Source of the DNA: Flavobacterium sp. MDT1-60
GTDB lineage: Bacteria > Bacteroidota > Bacteroidia > Flavobacteriales > Flavobacteriaceae
DNA length: 64,000 nt
Assembly: GCF_014844035.1 (NCBI RefSeq)
Contig: NZ_CP062159.1
Coordinates: 2,108,001 to 2,172,000, forward strand
Reading direction: 5' to 3'
Positions 51,820 through 60,809 of the stretch are shown here, piece by piece. Both the position numbers and the translations under genes were made by a program. The first letter of the stretch is position 1; every line of letters begins with the position of its first letter. Below the pieces are notes generated by a model. The model was not told the DNA's origin, searched no databases, and worked only from the letters and a program-made list of their open reading frames with translations.

Positions 51820-51957
51820 AAGTCAAAGGTATTTAAAATTTTTCAAAAAGATAGTGATGCGTAAGAAACACGATTTATTCGATAAGATACCGTTTTGAGT
51901 GTTTTTATGCGGTGTAAATATACACTTTTTCTTACTTATTTAAATCGTTAATCGAAA

Positions 51958-52842
51958 TTAAGAAGCAATCACATTCTCAACAGGCTTTGGCCCATTAAAA
52001 TCATCATCCTTACGCTTCACAAACCTCAAATAAATAAAATACTCCACAAAAGGAATAATTAAAAACAAAAAGAAAAAAAGCAATTCGTGTTTCAGTATTT
52101 CATTAAAAATAAGATCCAATCCGGCTTGTAATTTGCGTCCTATTTCAGATTGTATGGAACGTTCAATTCGTTGAGGTTCTATTTGATCTAGCTTTTGTAA
52201 AAGCGTTTTGAATTTAGTGTAATCAATATCTTTTACGTTTTTCATGTCGGCTTTGTCGTCAACGACTTTCATAAAGCCGTACACGCAGGCGCTGTAAACT
52301 TCCGACTCGTATTTTTGAAGTAAATACGATGTCGACGAATTCTTAAAGTTATCTACAGTTTGTAAACCGCTGTTTTTTTGTTTGATATAAAGCGCCAATG
52401 CCTGGGTCAAAGATTTGCTGACATCTTCTGAAGAATTGGATAGCAACTGAAGCGAATGCAGAAAATCTTTTTTCTCCTTTTCAGATGAAAAAGTAGTCCC
52501 GATTGTTTTAGAATAAATATTCGCGGTTATGTTTTTGTTTTCTGATCGCAAAACAGATTTTCCTCCATATAAAAGACCAATCATAGCAAAGAAATAAAGG
52601 AAAACAATCATAAAATACGGAATCCAGAGTTTGGCAATCCAGTTGTAATATTTCCGGTCACGACTGAAAATGTTTTTCCTGTACAAAAAGACGTTGAAAA
52701 CGATTCCTAAAACAAGGCCCAGAATAATAAATAAAACCGCCCAGAATAGAAACCAACCAATATTGGGTAAAATAAATTGCTTCGAAAATTCCCAAACTTC
52801 AGACCAGACAATACTGTCAATATATTCTTTCATAGGTTTCAT
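51958..52842 (-). CDS. Multi-pass membrane protein, unknown function
   Basis: A 294-residue protein with two hydrophobic segments near the N-terminus (GWFLFWAVLFIILGLVLGIVF and IPYFMIVFLYFFAMIGLLYGG), a ~140-residue extracytoplasmic helical loop, and one near the C-terminus (LLFFFLFLIIPFVEYFIYLRF). ATG 52833 (MKEYID) is an alternative start. No family recognised. Confidence 0.7.
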   Translation of the reverse strand: MKPMKEYIDSIVWSEVWEFSKQFILPNIGWFLFWAVLFIILGLVLGIVFNVFLYRKNIFSRDRKYYNWIAKLWIPYFMIVFLYFFAMIGLLYGGKSVLRSENKNITANIYSKTIGTTFSSEKEKKDFLHSLQLLSNSSEDVSKSLTQALALYIKQKNSGLQTVDNFKNSSTSYLLQKYESEVYSACVYGFMKVVDDKADMKNVKDIDYTKFKTLLQKLDQIEPQRIERSIQSEIGRKLQAGLDLIFNEILKHELLFFFLFLIIPFVEYFIYLRFVKRKDDDFNGPKPVENVIAS

Positions 52843-52967
52843 TTAAGTGAGATAAAAATAGTCAAAACTTTCTTTCAAAATGAAAATATGTTGAAATCAA
52901 CAATGTTTTTTTTGTGTTAATTTTAACATTTATAGGAGGAAAAGTTATATTAAATCGAAAAATGATT

Positions 52968-52975
52968 TATATTTG
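52968..52975 (+). promoter_or_regulatory. Possible -7 box of the first short transcript
   Basis: TATATTTG fits TAnnTTTG, 30 bases before the ATG of a 29-codon ORF. No clear -33 TTG is visible. Confidence 0.4.
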
Positions 52976-53004
52976 TCGTAGAATTAAAAGTAAAAAACAT
53001 TCAT

Positions 53005-53094
53005 ATGAACCTGTCAGCCATAAAAGTTAGCGATCGTTTAGCGGGATTTTCTCCGGCTAATGATTCAGGATGTCATATGTATTTAATGATTTAG
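53005..53094 (+). CDS. Very short ORF of a self-contained transcript (29 residues)
   Basis: ATG 53005 to TAG 53092-53094, encoding MNLSAIKVSDRLAGF and then SPANDSGCHMYLMI. It is preceded by a -7 box and followed 38 bases later by a strong terminator. It may be a real micro-protein, a leader peptide, or part of a small RNA. No downstream gene is close enough to be a classical attenuator target. Confidence 0.35.
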   Translation: MNLSAIKVSDRLAGFSPANDSGCHMYLMI

Positions 53095-53131
53095 AAATGT
53101 ATTGTAGTTTCAAACTCAAAAATAAATAGAT

Positions 53132-53160
53132 AAAAAGCGTCCTCATTGGGACGCTTTTTT
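53132..53160 (+). terminator. Terminator of the first short transcript
   Basis: AAAAAGCGTCC (53132-53142) pairs with GGACGCTTTTT (53149-53159) across TCATTG, with more T's after it. Confidence 0.8.
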
Positions 53161-53172
53161 TGTTTTAAGGCA

Positions 53173-53228
53173 CTTCGACATCGTCATTGTGACAAGAAAA
53201 GTACTGCGACTCCGCTCAGTATGACAAG
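53173..53228. repeat. Dispersed GCGACTCCGCTCAGTATGACA repeat
   Basis: GCGACTCCGCTCAGTATGAC (53206-53225) is the reversed counterpart of TGTCATCCTGAGCGGAGTCG found inside purL at 63580-63599. A weaker related piece, CTTCGACATCGTCATTGTGACAAG, lies just before. It lies between the two short transcripts. I see no gene between 53161 and 53450. Confidence 0.7.
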
Positions 53229-53450
53229 AAAATGAAAGAAAAATAACATATAACTAAAAACGATTAAAAAAATAAATTGACCAAATGTTTTATGAGTAAA
53301 CAAAATAGCGAATTATAACTTGGAAAGTAATCTGATTGAGAAACAGTGAATTGATAAAAAAGAGTTCTGCACCAGCATGCGGACAGGAATTTCCTTGTTT
53401 TAATTTTTAATATAACTAATTGGTAGTCAGTAAAATAATGTTAAAAAGTA

Positions 53451-53483
53451 TTTGGATAATTGATTTTTTCGACTTTATCTTTG
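53451..53483 (+). promoter_or_regulatory. Promoter of the second short transcript
   Basis: TTTG (53451-53454) and TATCTTTG (53476-53483), 21 bases apart, match the Bacteroidota consensus TTG / TAnnTTTG very well. Confidence 0.65.
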
Positions 53484-53488
53484 CCTAA

Positions 53489-53698
53489 CAAATCAGAACA
53501 AAAGATTTATACAACACAATGATTTTAATATATAATACATACAAAATGAATTTTAAAAGTAACATCAGTAAAGCCAAATCTTTAGACGCCAGTTCGGGTC
53601 TGGAATGGATTAACATATCGGTGCATCACTATAGGGATAGGATAATTTGTATTATCGTATTTGTTATGAAGCACCTTTTATCGGGTGCTTTTTTTTTG
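53489..53698 (+). ncRNA. Candidate ~210-base small RNA or leader transcript
   Basis: A strong promoter (53451-53483) and a terminator (53669-53698, AAGCACC pairing with GGTGCTT, then T9) frame about 210 bases with no complete ORF: a frame from 53519 or 53546 (MNFKSNISKAKSLDASS...) runs through the terminator without a stop. This suits a small RNA, or an attenuated leader for the two unknown genes that begin at 53760. The choice cannot be made from sequence. Confidence 0.4.
53669..53698 (+). terminator. Terminator of the second short transcript
   Basis: AAGCACC (53669-53675) pairs with GGTGCTT (53684-53690), followed by a run of nine T. Confidence 0.7.
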
Positions 53699-53759
53699 TT
53701 TAGGCACAAAGGAGCAAAGGTTCAGAGCTACAAAGGTTCGAATAATTAAAGAATTACAT

Positions 53760-54125
53760 ATGAAAAAGATAGACAAGTTTACTAAAGATCAAAATATTTT
53801 ACCAAGCATTATAAACAAGATAAATGCAGGATTAATAAGCGGAGAAACAATTGCAGGCAGAATTGATTTTAGATTTTTAGCCATTATTAATGGAGCTTTA
53901 TTTAAAAGATTCTATGCCCAGCTTGAACATACAATTCCTGCGAATGAGAGTTCGTGTCAGGAAGCAGATTTAAAAAATAAAATTAAAAGAACATACGAAT
54001 TATACGGAACTAAAATACAGGTAGAACCTAATTATCAGAATTATTGTGTTTACCAAAGGTTTCCAGAAATTCCTAAAAAAATATACTATGAGCAATATAT
54101 TAAAAGAATACAAAAAAGCGATTAA
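53760..54125 (+). CDS. Unknown protein, first of an overlapping gene pair
   Basis: A protein of about 121 residues (MKKIDKFTKDQNILPSIINK ... then GETIAGRIDFRFLAIINGALF). Soluble, basic, with a tail rich in Tyr and Lys. ATG 53760 is the likely start; the longer frame from 53685 reads through repeat and terminator. Its 3' end overlaps the next gene by 38 bases, so the two are translationally linked. Not recognised. Confidence 0.65.
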   Translation: MKKIDKFTKDQNILPSIINKINAGLISGETIAGRIDFRFLAIINGALFKRFYAQLEHTIPANESSCQEADLKNKIKRTYELYGTKIQVEPNYQNYCVYQRFPEIPKKIYYEQYIKRIQKSD

Positions 54126-54552
54126 GATTCAATACGAGATCGAGAAAAAAGGAAAATACTTTGATTATTTGCATAGCCCTTCTCGTGGAAAACTACGTGA
54201 TTTTTGCTGGCTTATTTTCGAGAACAATCCAACTAAGGATGACTTAAATGTTTTTAGAAATTTATTTTCTTTAGATTTTGATCATACCAAAAAGAATAAG
54301 TTTAAGGAGCAAAAAGATAAGTTCAGACCTATCGAAACCTTCTTTAAAGGCGAAACAGATCCGGCAAATATTGATGCAATCAATATGGCTGCAATTTTAG
54401 TTGATTTTGAACCGCGTCCTTTTAAAAAGTTTCACGAAATGTACAAACTTGAAGGAGCTAAAGAAATTAAAGGCGATAGCGATAATTCTAAATGGAAGAA
54501 ACGCTATTCATCAATCAAGAAAAACTTTCGGGAAGTAATGGCTCTTTTTTAG
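54088..54552 (+). CDS. Unknown protein, second of an overlapping gene pair
   Basis: A protein of about 154 residues, basic and helical (EYKKAIKIQYEIEKKGKYFDYL, SPSRGKLRDFCWLIFENNPT). It has no membrane segment. ATG 54088 (MSNILKEYKK) is the likely start; the frame reaches 54046 but the first 14 residues lie inside the upstream gene. Overlaps the 53760 gene by 38 bases and precedes an exonuclease gene by 33 bases; together they look like an operon of unknown role. Confidence 0.65.
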   Translation: MSNILKEYKKAIKIQYEIEKKGKYFDYLHSPSRGKLRDFCWLIFENNPTKDDLNVFRNLFSLDFDHTKKNKFKEQKDKFRPIETFFKGETDPANIDAINMAAILVDFEPRPFKKFHEMYKLEGAKEIKGDSDNSKWKKRYSSIKKNFREVMALF

Positions 54553-54585
54553 AAAGAGAATTATAAATTATTAAAAAAGTAAAAA

Positions 54586-55131
54586 ATGAAAACAACAAAT
54601 AAAATCATCATTATTGATTTAGAAGCCACATGTTGGCAAAGTGCGGTCCCACAGGGGCAGGAAAATGAAATTATCGAAATCGGATTAGCGGTTCTGGATT
54701 CAGAAACGGGTGCGATAACTCAAAATCAGGGTATTTTGATCAGGCCACAACGATCGAGTGTAAGTCCGTTTTGTACGGAATTGACAACTATTACCCAGGA
54801 TTTACTGGATAAAAACGGAGTACGTTTTGAGGAAGCAATGGAAAAATTAGTTGCCGAATATAATCCTGATTTATATACCTGGGCAAGTTACGGTCAGTAC
54901 GATCTCAATATGCTTAAAAAGCAATGTAAATCATTCGGAATTCCCTATCCAATGGCCGACGAACATATTAATGTAAAAGTCTGGTTTGGAGAAAAATTTG
55001 GTCTGCAAAAACCAACCGGAATGAATGGCGCTTTGCATTTATTGGATATTCCTCTGGAAGGAACACATCATAGAGGAATTGATGATGCAAAGAATATTGC
55101 CAAAATTTTAAATTGGTGTTTGCGCAATTAA
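54586..55131 (+). CDS. DEDDh 3'-5' exonuclease, ERI-1/KapD-like
   Basis: A 181-residue exonuclease. The DEDDh residues are visible: IDLEATCW (Asp, Glu), YGQYDLNML (Asp) and HHRGIDDAKN (His, Asp). The ERI-1 / KapD type acts on RNA or single-stranded DNA ends. It follows two unknown overlapping genes by 33 bases and ends at a strong terminator, so the three may form one operon. Confidence 0.88.
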   Translation: MKTTNKIIIIDLEATCWQSAVPQGQENEIIEIGLAVLDSETGAITQNQGILIRPQRSSVSPFCTELTTITQDLLDKNGVRFEEAMEKLVAEYNPDLYTWASYGQYDLNMLKKQCKSFGIPYPMADEHINVKVWFGEKFGLQKPTGMNGALHLLDIPLEGTHHRGIDDAKNIAKILNWCLRN

Positions 55132-55160
55132 AAAAGGCTGTCCTTGGGAGACAGCCTTTT
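55132..55160. terminator. Terminator after the exonuclease gene
   Basis: AAAAGGCTGTC pairs with GACAGCCTTTT across CTTGGGA, with A and T flanks. It also lies at the end of the convergent ligase gene. Confidence 0.8.
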
Positions 55161-55185
55161 TCATTGGTTAAATTATTTTGGAATT

Positions 55186-56964
55186 TTAATCGTGACCATA
55201 GATTTTAGCGTAAAGATCTTTGTAAATTTCTTTAATAATCTTACGTTTTAATTTCAGCGTAGGTGTAAGTTGTCCGCCGTCGATAGACCAAACATCAGGG
55301 GTTAATTCAAAACGTTTGATTTTTTCCCAGTTTCCAAATTTCTCATTTATTCCTTCCACTTCTTCATCGATACGTTTGATTACGTCCGGATTAGCGCTTA
55401 TTTCTGCATTTGTACTTCCTAAAGTTATTTTATGAAGCTTTGCCCATTCTTTTACAAAATCAAAGTTAGGCTGGATAAAAGCAGCCGGCATTTTTTCACC
55501 GTCTCCAATTACCATAATCTGCTCGATAAAACGAGATTGTTTCATGGCATTTTCAATCAGCTGAGGTGCAATATATTTTCCGCCGGAAGTCTTAAACATT
55601 TCCTTCTTACGGTCTGTAATTTTTAAGAAACCTTCGCTGTCAATTTCACCAATATCTCCTGTGTGGAAATAACCGTCCTGCATAGCCTCGGCAGTTTTTT
55701 CAGGATCTTTATAGTAGCCTAACATTACGTTTGGTCCTTTGCAAAGAATTTCTCCGTCGGCAGCAATTTTAACTTCTACGTTGCGAATTACTTTTCCAAC
55801 AGTTCCAATTTTAAAGCCTTTGTTTCTTTGATCGTTAACGGCAATTACCGGTGATGTTTCAGACAAACCGTAACCTTCCATAACCGGAATTTCGGCAGCA
55901 GCAAAAACTCTTGTTAAACGTGGCTGTAAAGCGGCACTTCCGGAAACCATCAAATCTAAATTTCCTCCCAAACCCTCTTTCCATTTGCTGAAAATTAGTT
56001 TACGGGCAATTTTTAATTGAAATTCATACCAGAAACCATTCGCTCCGTATGGTTCATATTTTAAACCTAAATCAATAGCCCAGAAAAACAGTTTTTTCTT
56101 GATGCCTGTTAATTCAGATCCTTTTGCGTAAATTTTATCGTAAACTTTCTCTAAAAGTCTTGGTACAGCCGTAATTACAGTCGGATGAACTTCTTTTAGG
56201 TTGTCACTGATTTTATCAATTGATTCTCCAAAATAAACCGAAACACCATAATATTGATAGATATACAAAATCATTCTTTCAAAAATATGGCAAATAGGCA
56301 AAAAGCTCAAAGCTGTGCTTTTTCCCGGATCAAACGGAATTCTTGGCGCGCTGTCTAAAACATTCGAAACAATGTTTCTGTGCGAAAGCATAACCCCTTT
56401 AGGTCTTCCTGTTGTTCCTGAAGTATAAATAATTGTCGCTAAATCATCAGTTTGAATACTGTCTTTTCTCGCTTCAACTTCATTTTGATTGCTTTGGTCT
56501 TCACCAAGAGTCAATAATTCGCTCCAGTGTTTGCAGCCCGGAATTTCATTAAAAGAATACACTTCTTTTAAAGTCGGTACATTAGCTTGTATGAGTCTTA
56601 CTTTTTGAAGTACTTCATCATCAGACACAAAACAGTACATACTGCCGCTGTGGTTCAATATATATTCGTAATCTTCTTCAGAAATAGTTGGATAAATGGG
56701 AACGTTCTGAGCACCAGTCTGCAGAATACCAATATCCATAATATTCCATTCGGTACGGTTATTTGAGGTGATTAAAGCGATTTTATCATCTTTCTGAACG
56801 CCCATGCGTAATAATGCTCTCGAAACAGCATTGGCTTTTGCAATATATTCCTGGCTAGATGTTTTTTCCCAGACTCCGTTTTTTTTCGTTGCCAAAGCAA
56901 CCGGAAGGTTATAAGTTTCTTGTTGATAATAGGGAAAATCAAAAAGGCGTGTGATTGAAACCAT
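55186..56964 (-). CDS. fadD: Long-chain fatty acid-CoA ligase
   Basis: A 592-residue AMP-forming acyl-CoA synthetase that activates fatty acids for beta-oxidation or lipid synthesis. The P-loop YTSGTTGRPKGVMLSHRN (about residues 181-198), YGLSETSPVIAV and the hinge GYFHTGDIGEID ... ITDRKKEMFKTSGGKYIAP are intact. This is the LACS-like branch. Supplies substrate for the fad operon at 35-41 kb, though unlinked to it. Single gene. Confidence 0.92.
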   Translation of the reverse strand: MVSITRLFDFPYYQQETYNLPVALATKKNGVWEKTSSQEYIAKANAVSRALLRMGVQKDDKIALITSNNRTEWNIMDIGILQTGAQNVPIYPTISEEDYEYILNHSGSMYCFVSDDEVLQKVRLIQANVPTLKEVYSFNEIPGCKHWSELLTLGEDQSNQNEVEARKDSIQTDDLATIIYTSGTTGRPKGVMLSHRNIVSNVLDSAPRIPFDPGKSTALSFLPICHIFERMILYIYQYYGVSVYFGESIDKISDNLKEVHPTVITAVPRLLEKVYDKIYAKGSELTGIKKKLFFWAIDLGLKYEPYGANGFWYEFQLKIARKLIFSKWKEGLGGNLDLMVSGSAALQPRLTRVFAAAEIPVMEGYGLSETSPVIAVNDQRNKGFKIGTVGKVIRNVEVKIAADGEILCKGPNVMLGYYKDPEKTAEAMQDGYFHTGDIGEIDSEGFLKITDRKKEMFKTSGGKYIAPQLIENAMKQSRFIEQIMVIGDGEKMPAAFIQPNFDFVKEWAKLHKITLGSTNAEISANPDVIKRIDEEVEGINEKFGNWEKIKRFELTPDVWSIDGGQLTPTLKLKRKIIKEIYKDLYAKIYGHD

Positions 56965-57143
56965 GTTTAATATATTGAATTTTACTGCAAATTAAATAAA
57001 AAATAGGTATAATTTTTAATTTTGTGAAATTTTATGGGAAAATTTATAAGGACTCTTGAAAATCAACGAAAACGTTTTCTTTTTAGTAGTAAATTTCAAA
57101 AAAACTAAAAATTATTTAATTTGACATCTGTATTTTTTGCAGA

Positions 57144-57575
57144 TTATTGCACATTATAATCTACATATTCTTTCACTCTTTCGCCCATCAAAAACATTTT
57201 TTTCTTGGCAAAGTGAATAGAAAATTGAGAGTTAACCCAAATATCGCTATCATTTGGTCTGTACCAAAAAGTGTAAGAAGCACTATTGAAGCCTTCTCTA
57301 AAAATAGGAATTCCTTCTTCAGTGCATTCAATTCCCCAGTTCATTTTACTTTTGGATAAATCCTCAGCCTGAATAACTCCGGTTCCGTCCGGATTTAATA
57401 CGGTACTTGGTTCTTTTTGGTTCATTGGTATATAAACTCCGGGAACAGGATAACCAATAGTAGTAGTGATATAGCGATCACGACCATTGTGAGAAATTTT
57501 ATTTACTTCAACTTGTGAATAAGTGTTTACGGAAATTAAAAATAAGCTAAATAAAAGTAGTTTTATAAAATTCAT
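57144..57575 (-). CDS. Secreted protein of unknown function
   Basis: A protein of about 143 residues. ATG 57575 (MNFIKLLLFSLFLISVNTYS) gives a clean signal peptide; the longer frame from 57608 does not. The mature part has no recognised domain (ISHNGRDRYITTTIGYPVPG, WYRPNDSDIWVNSQFSIHFAKKK). It lies between fadD and the second barrel gene, same strand. Confidence 0.65.
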   Translation of the reverse strand: MNFIKLLLFSLFLISVNTYSQVEVNKISHNGRDRYITTTIGYPVPGVYIPMNQKEPSTVLNPDGTGVIQAEDLSKSKMNWGIECTEEGIPIFREGFNSASYTFWYRPNDSDIWVNSQFSIHFAKKKMFLMGERVKEYVDYNVQ

Positions 57576-57716
57576 TCTATGTAGGTTTAAGTGTTTTTGG
57601 GTTTTCAAAAATTCAGTGGCATGAACTTTTTAGCGAATATAGTTCAAATTTTCATAGAAAAAATGAATCCTAAATACAAGAATGAACTTTTTTTTAATTT
57701 TTATTTTTCACGAAAT

Positions 57717-60122
57717 TTATTCCGTTGAAAACTGATTTTCCAGCAATTTTTCTTTAAAATCAGATTTAAAAGTATAAGCAAATGTAACCATCAAGGCACG
57801 GGTATCTGATTTATTCGTTCTGTTATTGCTAAACAAGGCCGTATTGTTTTTGTAACCGCTTTCGAGCGTGTTAAACATATCAGTAATGACTAATCCTAAA
57901 CGGGCATTTCCTTTTCCGAGTTTTTGTTGAAACCCCATATCAACATTATAAATCGGAATTCTTTTTCCCTGCGGAGTTGCCAGTGCCGAGTTATAATTCC
58001 CGATGATCTGAAGTTTTCCGCCTTTCCAGGGAACAAAATTATTGATGATTTTTCCGTACCAGCTAAAAGCATTGTTTACCACATCTTCTCCAAGATTAGA
58101 GGCGTTTATGTTTTGCTGAAAAGCCGTTACGCTAATATTGGCATCATAAAAGCCAATTGGTTTTAGGCTGAAAATAGTTTCTAATCCATAAGTAATGGTA
58201 CTTCCAATATTTTTTGGCATTAATAAAATAACACCATTATCGTGAAGTTCTGCGTATTGCCTGATCGTATTGGTGGCATTTCTGTAGAAAGCATTTGTGG
58301 AGAACGAATAATCATTCCAGTCTTTATTATAACTCATCTCCGCAATATGAATAATTTCAGGTTTCAAATACGGATTTCCACTATGAGGATTCAAAGCATC
58401 GGTAATATCCATAAACGGGTTTAAATCATCCAGGTCCGGACGGTTAATACGTTTGCTGTAACCAATTTTTACAAATTCATCTGATGCTAAATTTAATTGG
58501 GCAGAAGCTGAAGGGAAAAATTTGATATAATCATTGTTAAAGCGATCACTATTATTTTGTGTTGCTCCATTGTTGGAAACATTTTCTGCACGCAATCCTA
58601 AATTGTATTTCCATTTCGGATTTTCTGCATTTCCTGAAAACGAATTCAGCATTCCATAAACCGCGTTTATTTGTTCGTTATAATCAAAAGTATTGCTGAC
58701 AATAGGATTAATTACATATTCACCATTAATCATATCAGCACTTTCAAAATCGGAAGTAAAGAAACGGAAAGTTCCTTTGTAACCTGTTTCCAACATTGTT
58801 TTTGCCGAAATTGGCAAAGCATAATTAACAAGGGCATTCGATATGTTTTCATGTTCATAATTGTGTGTTCTTTGTAAAAAAATGTCACCCATTTGCTCAT
58901 TATATTCATCATAGTTATAAGTGTCAATATCCGTATTTTCTTTGTGTTTGTTGAAAGAAGAAGTAATACTTGCATTTAAACTTTTTCTGGCGTCAGAAAA
59001 TTTTCGATCATAATTGAAGGCTAGTTCGGCTACTTTTGACCGTTCTAATTCTAAAGAATGTCGTTTGTTATTCGAGAAAAATTGATTCGTATTTGTATTT
59101 ACATGAGTATACAAGGTCTCATCATTATCCTGACTTTCCATGTTTCCAAGCGCTTCAAATGAAAAAGTGTTTTTTTCGTTGGGAGAAAAATCAATATTGA
59201 ATTTTAAATTCTGCAAACCTTCGGTACGTTCGTCATTTCTATGTTGATGGATATAATGTTCGTCATCAATAAAATAATTGGTGCGATCTGCATTTATTTC
59301 TTTGGTTCGGCCGGCAAAACGATTATCATATGCTAAACCAAAGTTCCATTTTTCTGTTTTCTGATTTAAAAGTATGGAACTGTTTGCTCTTCCTTTGGCA
59401 CCAAAACCACCACCTAAAACGACAGCTCCATTAACGCCGCTTTGATTATTTTTTTTGAGTTTGATATTGATGATTCCACTCTCTGCATTCGCATCATATT
59501 TTGCAGTGGGATTACTTATGATTTCGATACTTTCGATACTGCTCGCCGCAATTTGATCCATATTGGTAATCGCAGAGTTTTTTCCGTTGATCAAAATCAT
59601 TGGTGATTTTCCTCTTAATGTGATACCGCCTTCTGCATCTACAGCAACAGTTGGTATACTTTTAAGCATATCTGTGGCGGTTCCTCCAGATTGCGAAATA
59701 TTCGAAACGGCATTAAATATAAAACCTTCGTCTGTTTTTTGAATTTGTTTTTTTTGAGAATTGACAACAACGTCATCTAATAAATTAGCATCATTTTGTA
59801 AAACAACAGTTCCAATGGAAACAGGAGCATCAGCAATTTTTACTTTTTGTGTTATAGTCTTGAACCCGATTAATTTAAAATGCAATACATATTCCCCTGA
59901 AATTACATTTTCTAAATCAAAATTTCCTGAAACATCTGTTACGGCATAATTGGCCACTTTTGTAGAATCACTTGTATTTTTTAAAATTACATCTACAAAT
60001 TCTACCGGAAGTTTCCCATCAGAAACATTTCCTTTTATTGCAGCAATTTTTTGACCAAAAGAAAATTGACTAATGCTAAATAATAGTGTAAACAGTGATA
60101 ATTGTTGTATCCATTTTTTCAT
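57717..60122 (-). CDS. Outer-membrane beta-barrel protein, TonB-dependent receptor type
   Basis: An 801-residue protein with a signal peptide (LSLFTLLFSISQFSFGQ), a CarboxypepD-like regulatory domain (IKGNVSDGKLPVEFVDVIL), a plug domain (TDMLKSIPTVAVDAEGGITLRGK, PTAKYDANAESGIINIKL) and a barrel ending RALMVTFAYTFKSDFKEKLL. It is a paralogue, not a copy, of the protein at 7301. Its ligand is unknown. No SusD or TonB-box partner lies next to it. Confidence 0.9.
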   Translation of the reverse strand: MKKWIQQLSLFTLLFSISQFSFGQKIAAIKGNVSDGKLPVEFVDVILKNTSDSTKVANYAVTDVSGNFDLENVISGEYVLHFKLIGFKTITQKVKIADAPVSIGTVVLQNDANLLDDVVVNSQKKQIQKTDEGFIFNAVSNISQSGGTATDMLKSIPTVAVDAEGGITLRGKSPMILINGKNSAITNMDQIAASSIESIEIISNPTAKYDANAESGIINIKLKKNNQSGVNGAVVLGGGFGAKGRANSSILLNQKTEKWNFGLAYDNRFAGRTKEINADRTNYFIDDEHYIHQHRNDERTEGLQNLKFNIDFSPNEKNTFSFEALGNMESQDNDETLYTHVNTNTNQFFSNNKRHSLELERSKVAELAFNYDRKFSDARKSLNASITSSFNKHKENTDIDTYNYDEYNEQMGDIFLQRTHNYEHENISNALVNYALPISAKTMLETGYKGTFRFFTSDFESADMINGEYVINPIVSNTFDYNEQINAVYGMLNSFSGNAENPKWKYNLGLRAENVSNNGATQNNSDRFNNDYIKFFPSASAQLNLASDEFVKIGYSKRINRPDLDDLNPFMDITDALNPHSGNPYLKPEIIHIAEMSYNKDWNDYSFSTNAFYRNATNTIRQYAELHDNGVILLMPKNIGSTITYGLETIFSLKPIGFYDANISVTAFQQNINASNLGEDVVNNAFSWYGKIINNFVPWKGGKLQIIGNYNSALATPQGKRIPIYNVDMGFQQKLGKGNARLGLVITDMFNTLESGYKNNTALFSNNRTNKSDTRALMVTFAYTFKSDFKEKLLENQFSTE

Positions 60123-60367
60123 AAGACAAAGATATTTATCCGTATAAACGGAGCTCTCAAAACGATCTTAAGATATCATTAAATTAGTCTTAGATAAGAT
60201 TAAAGGTTCTTTTAAGAAAATAGTAACCGAGAGGAAAAAAGGTGTTTTTCCCCTTACAAAAACAGGAAAAACCATTATTGATTTGATTTATGGGAAAACT
60301 ACTTTTATGCTATTAAAATGCGTAAGCCGAAAAGCAGACGAGTAGGCATAATTAAAATCTAATTAAT

Positions 60368-60652
60368 ATGGAAACAGCTTTGTATTTAGCAATGGGCTGG
60401 TGCGGAACGAAGTACCCGGGCTGGTGGAGACGTTTTTGGAAAAATCCACCACCGCCTCCGGATCCGGAGCCTTGGTGGGCAATTGCACTTATTGGCATAG
60501 GCCTGATAGCGGGATTTGCGGGAGGAACATTATTTAGCAATGCAATACTTGATAATCAATTTTTTTCAGGTCAAAGTGCAGTTGCTTCAGGATTGTTTGC
60601 TTTTGGTGCTTCGAATGTTGTTACAGGCGTTGTCTCGGCTCTAAAAAAGTAA
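60368..60652 (+). CDS. Trp/Pro-rich small membrane protein, unknown function
   Basis: A 94-residue protein with a soluble, highly unusual N-terminus (CGTKYPGWWRRFWKNPPPPP followed by DPEPWW) and a glycine-rich membrane helix (IALIGIGLIAGFAGGTLF), then a second weak hydrophobic part ending VSALKK. ATG 60368. A strong terminator follows the stop, supporting a real gene. Function unknown. GC content here is higher than in neighbours. Confidence 0.65.
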   Translation: METALYLAMGWCGTKYPGWWRRFWKNPPPPPDPEPWWAIALIGIGLIAGFAGGTLFSNAILDNQFFSGQSAVASGLFAFGASNVVTGVVSALKK

Positions 60653-60653
60653 A

Positions 60654-60696
60654 AAAAAATGCCTCAGCTATAGGGATAGTGCTGAGGCATTTTTTT
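60654..60696. terminator. Terminator after the Trp/Pro-rich gene
   Basis: ATGCCTCAGC (60659-60668) pairs with GCTGAGGCAT (60681-60690) around a 12-base loop, with A and T runs outside; bidirectional. Confidence 0.85.
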
Positions 60697-60809
60697 ATAA
60701 GTAAGTTTTATGTTTTTCACCGCGACCACGCAATAAAGCAGGCGAAGCAATTTTAAAAATTTTCACAATTCAATTCGTGTAAATTCGTGAAATTCGTGGC
60801 TAAAAAAAA
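60697..60809. repeat. AATTCGTG dispersed repeat before purL's end
   Basis: TTCACAATTCAATTCGTGTA and GTGAAATTCGTGGC form the AATTCGTG-type intergenic repeat common in Flavobacterium. No gene is visible between the terminator and purL. Confidence 0.5.
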
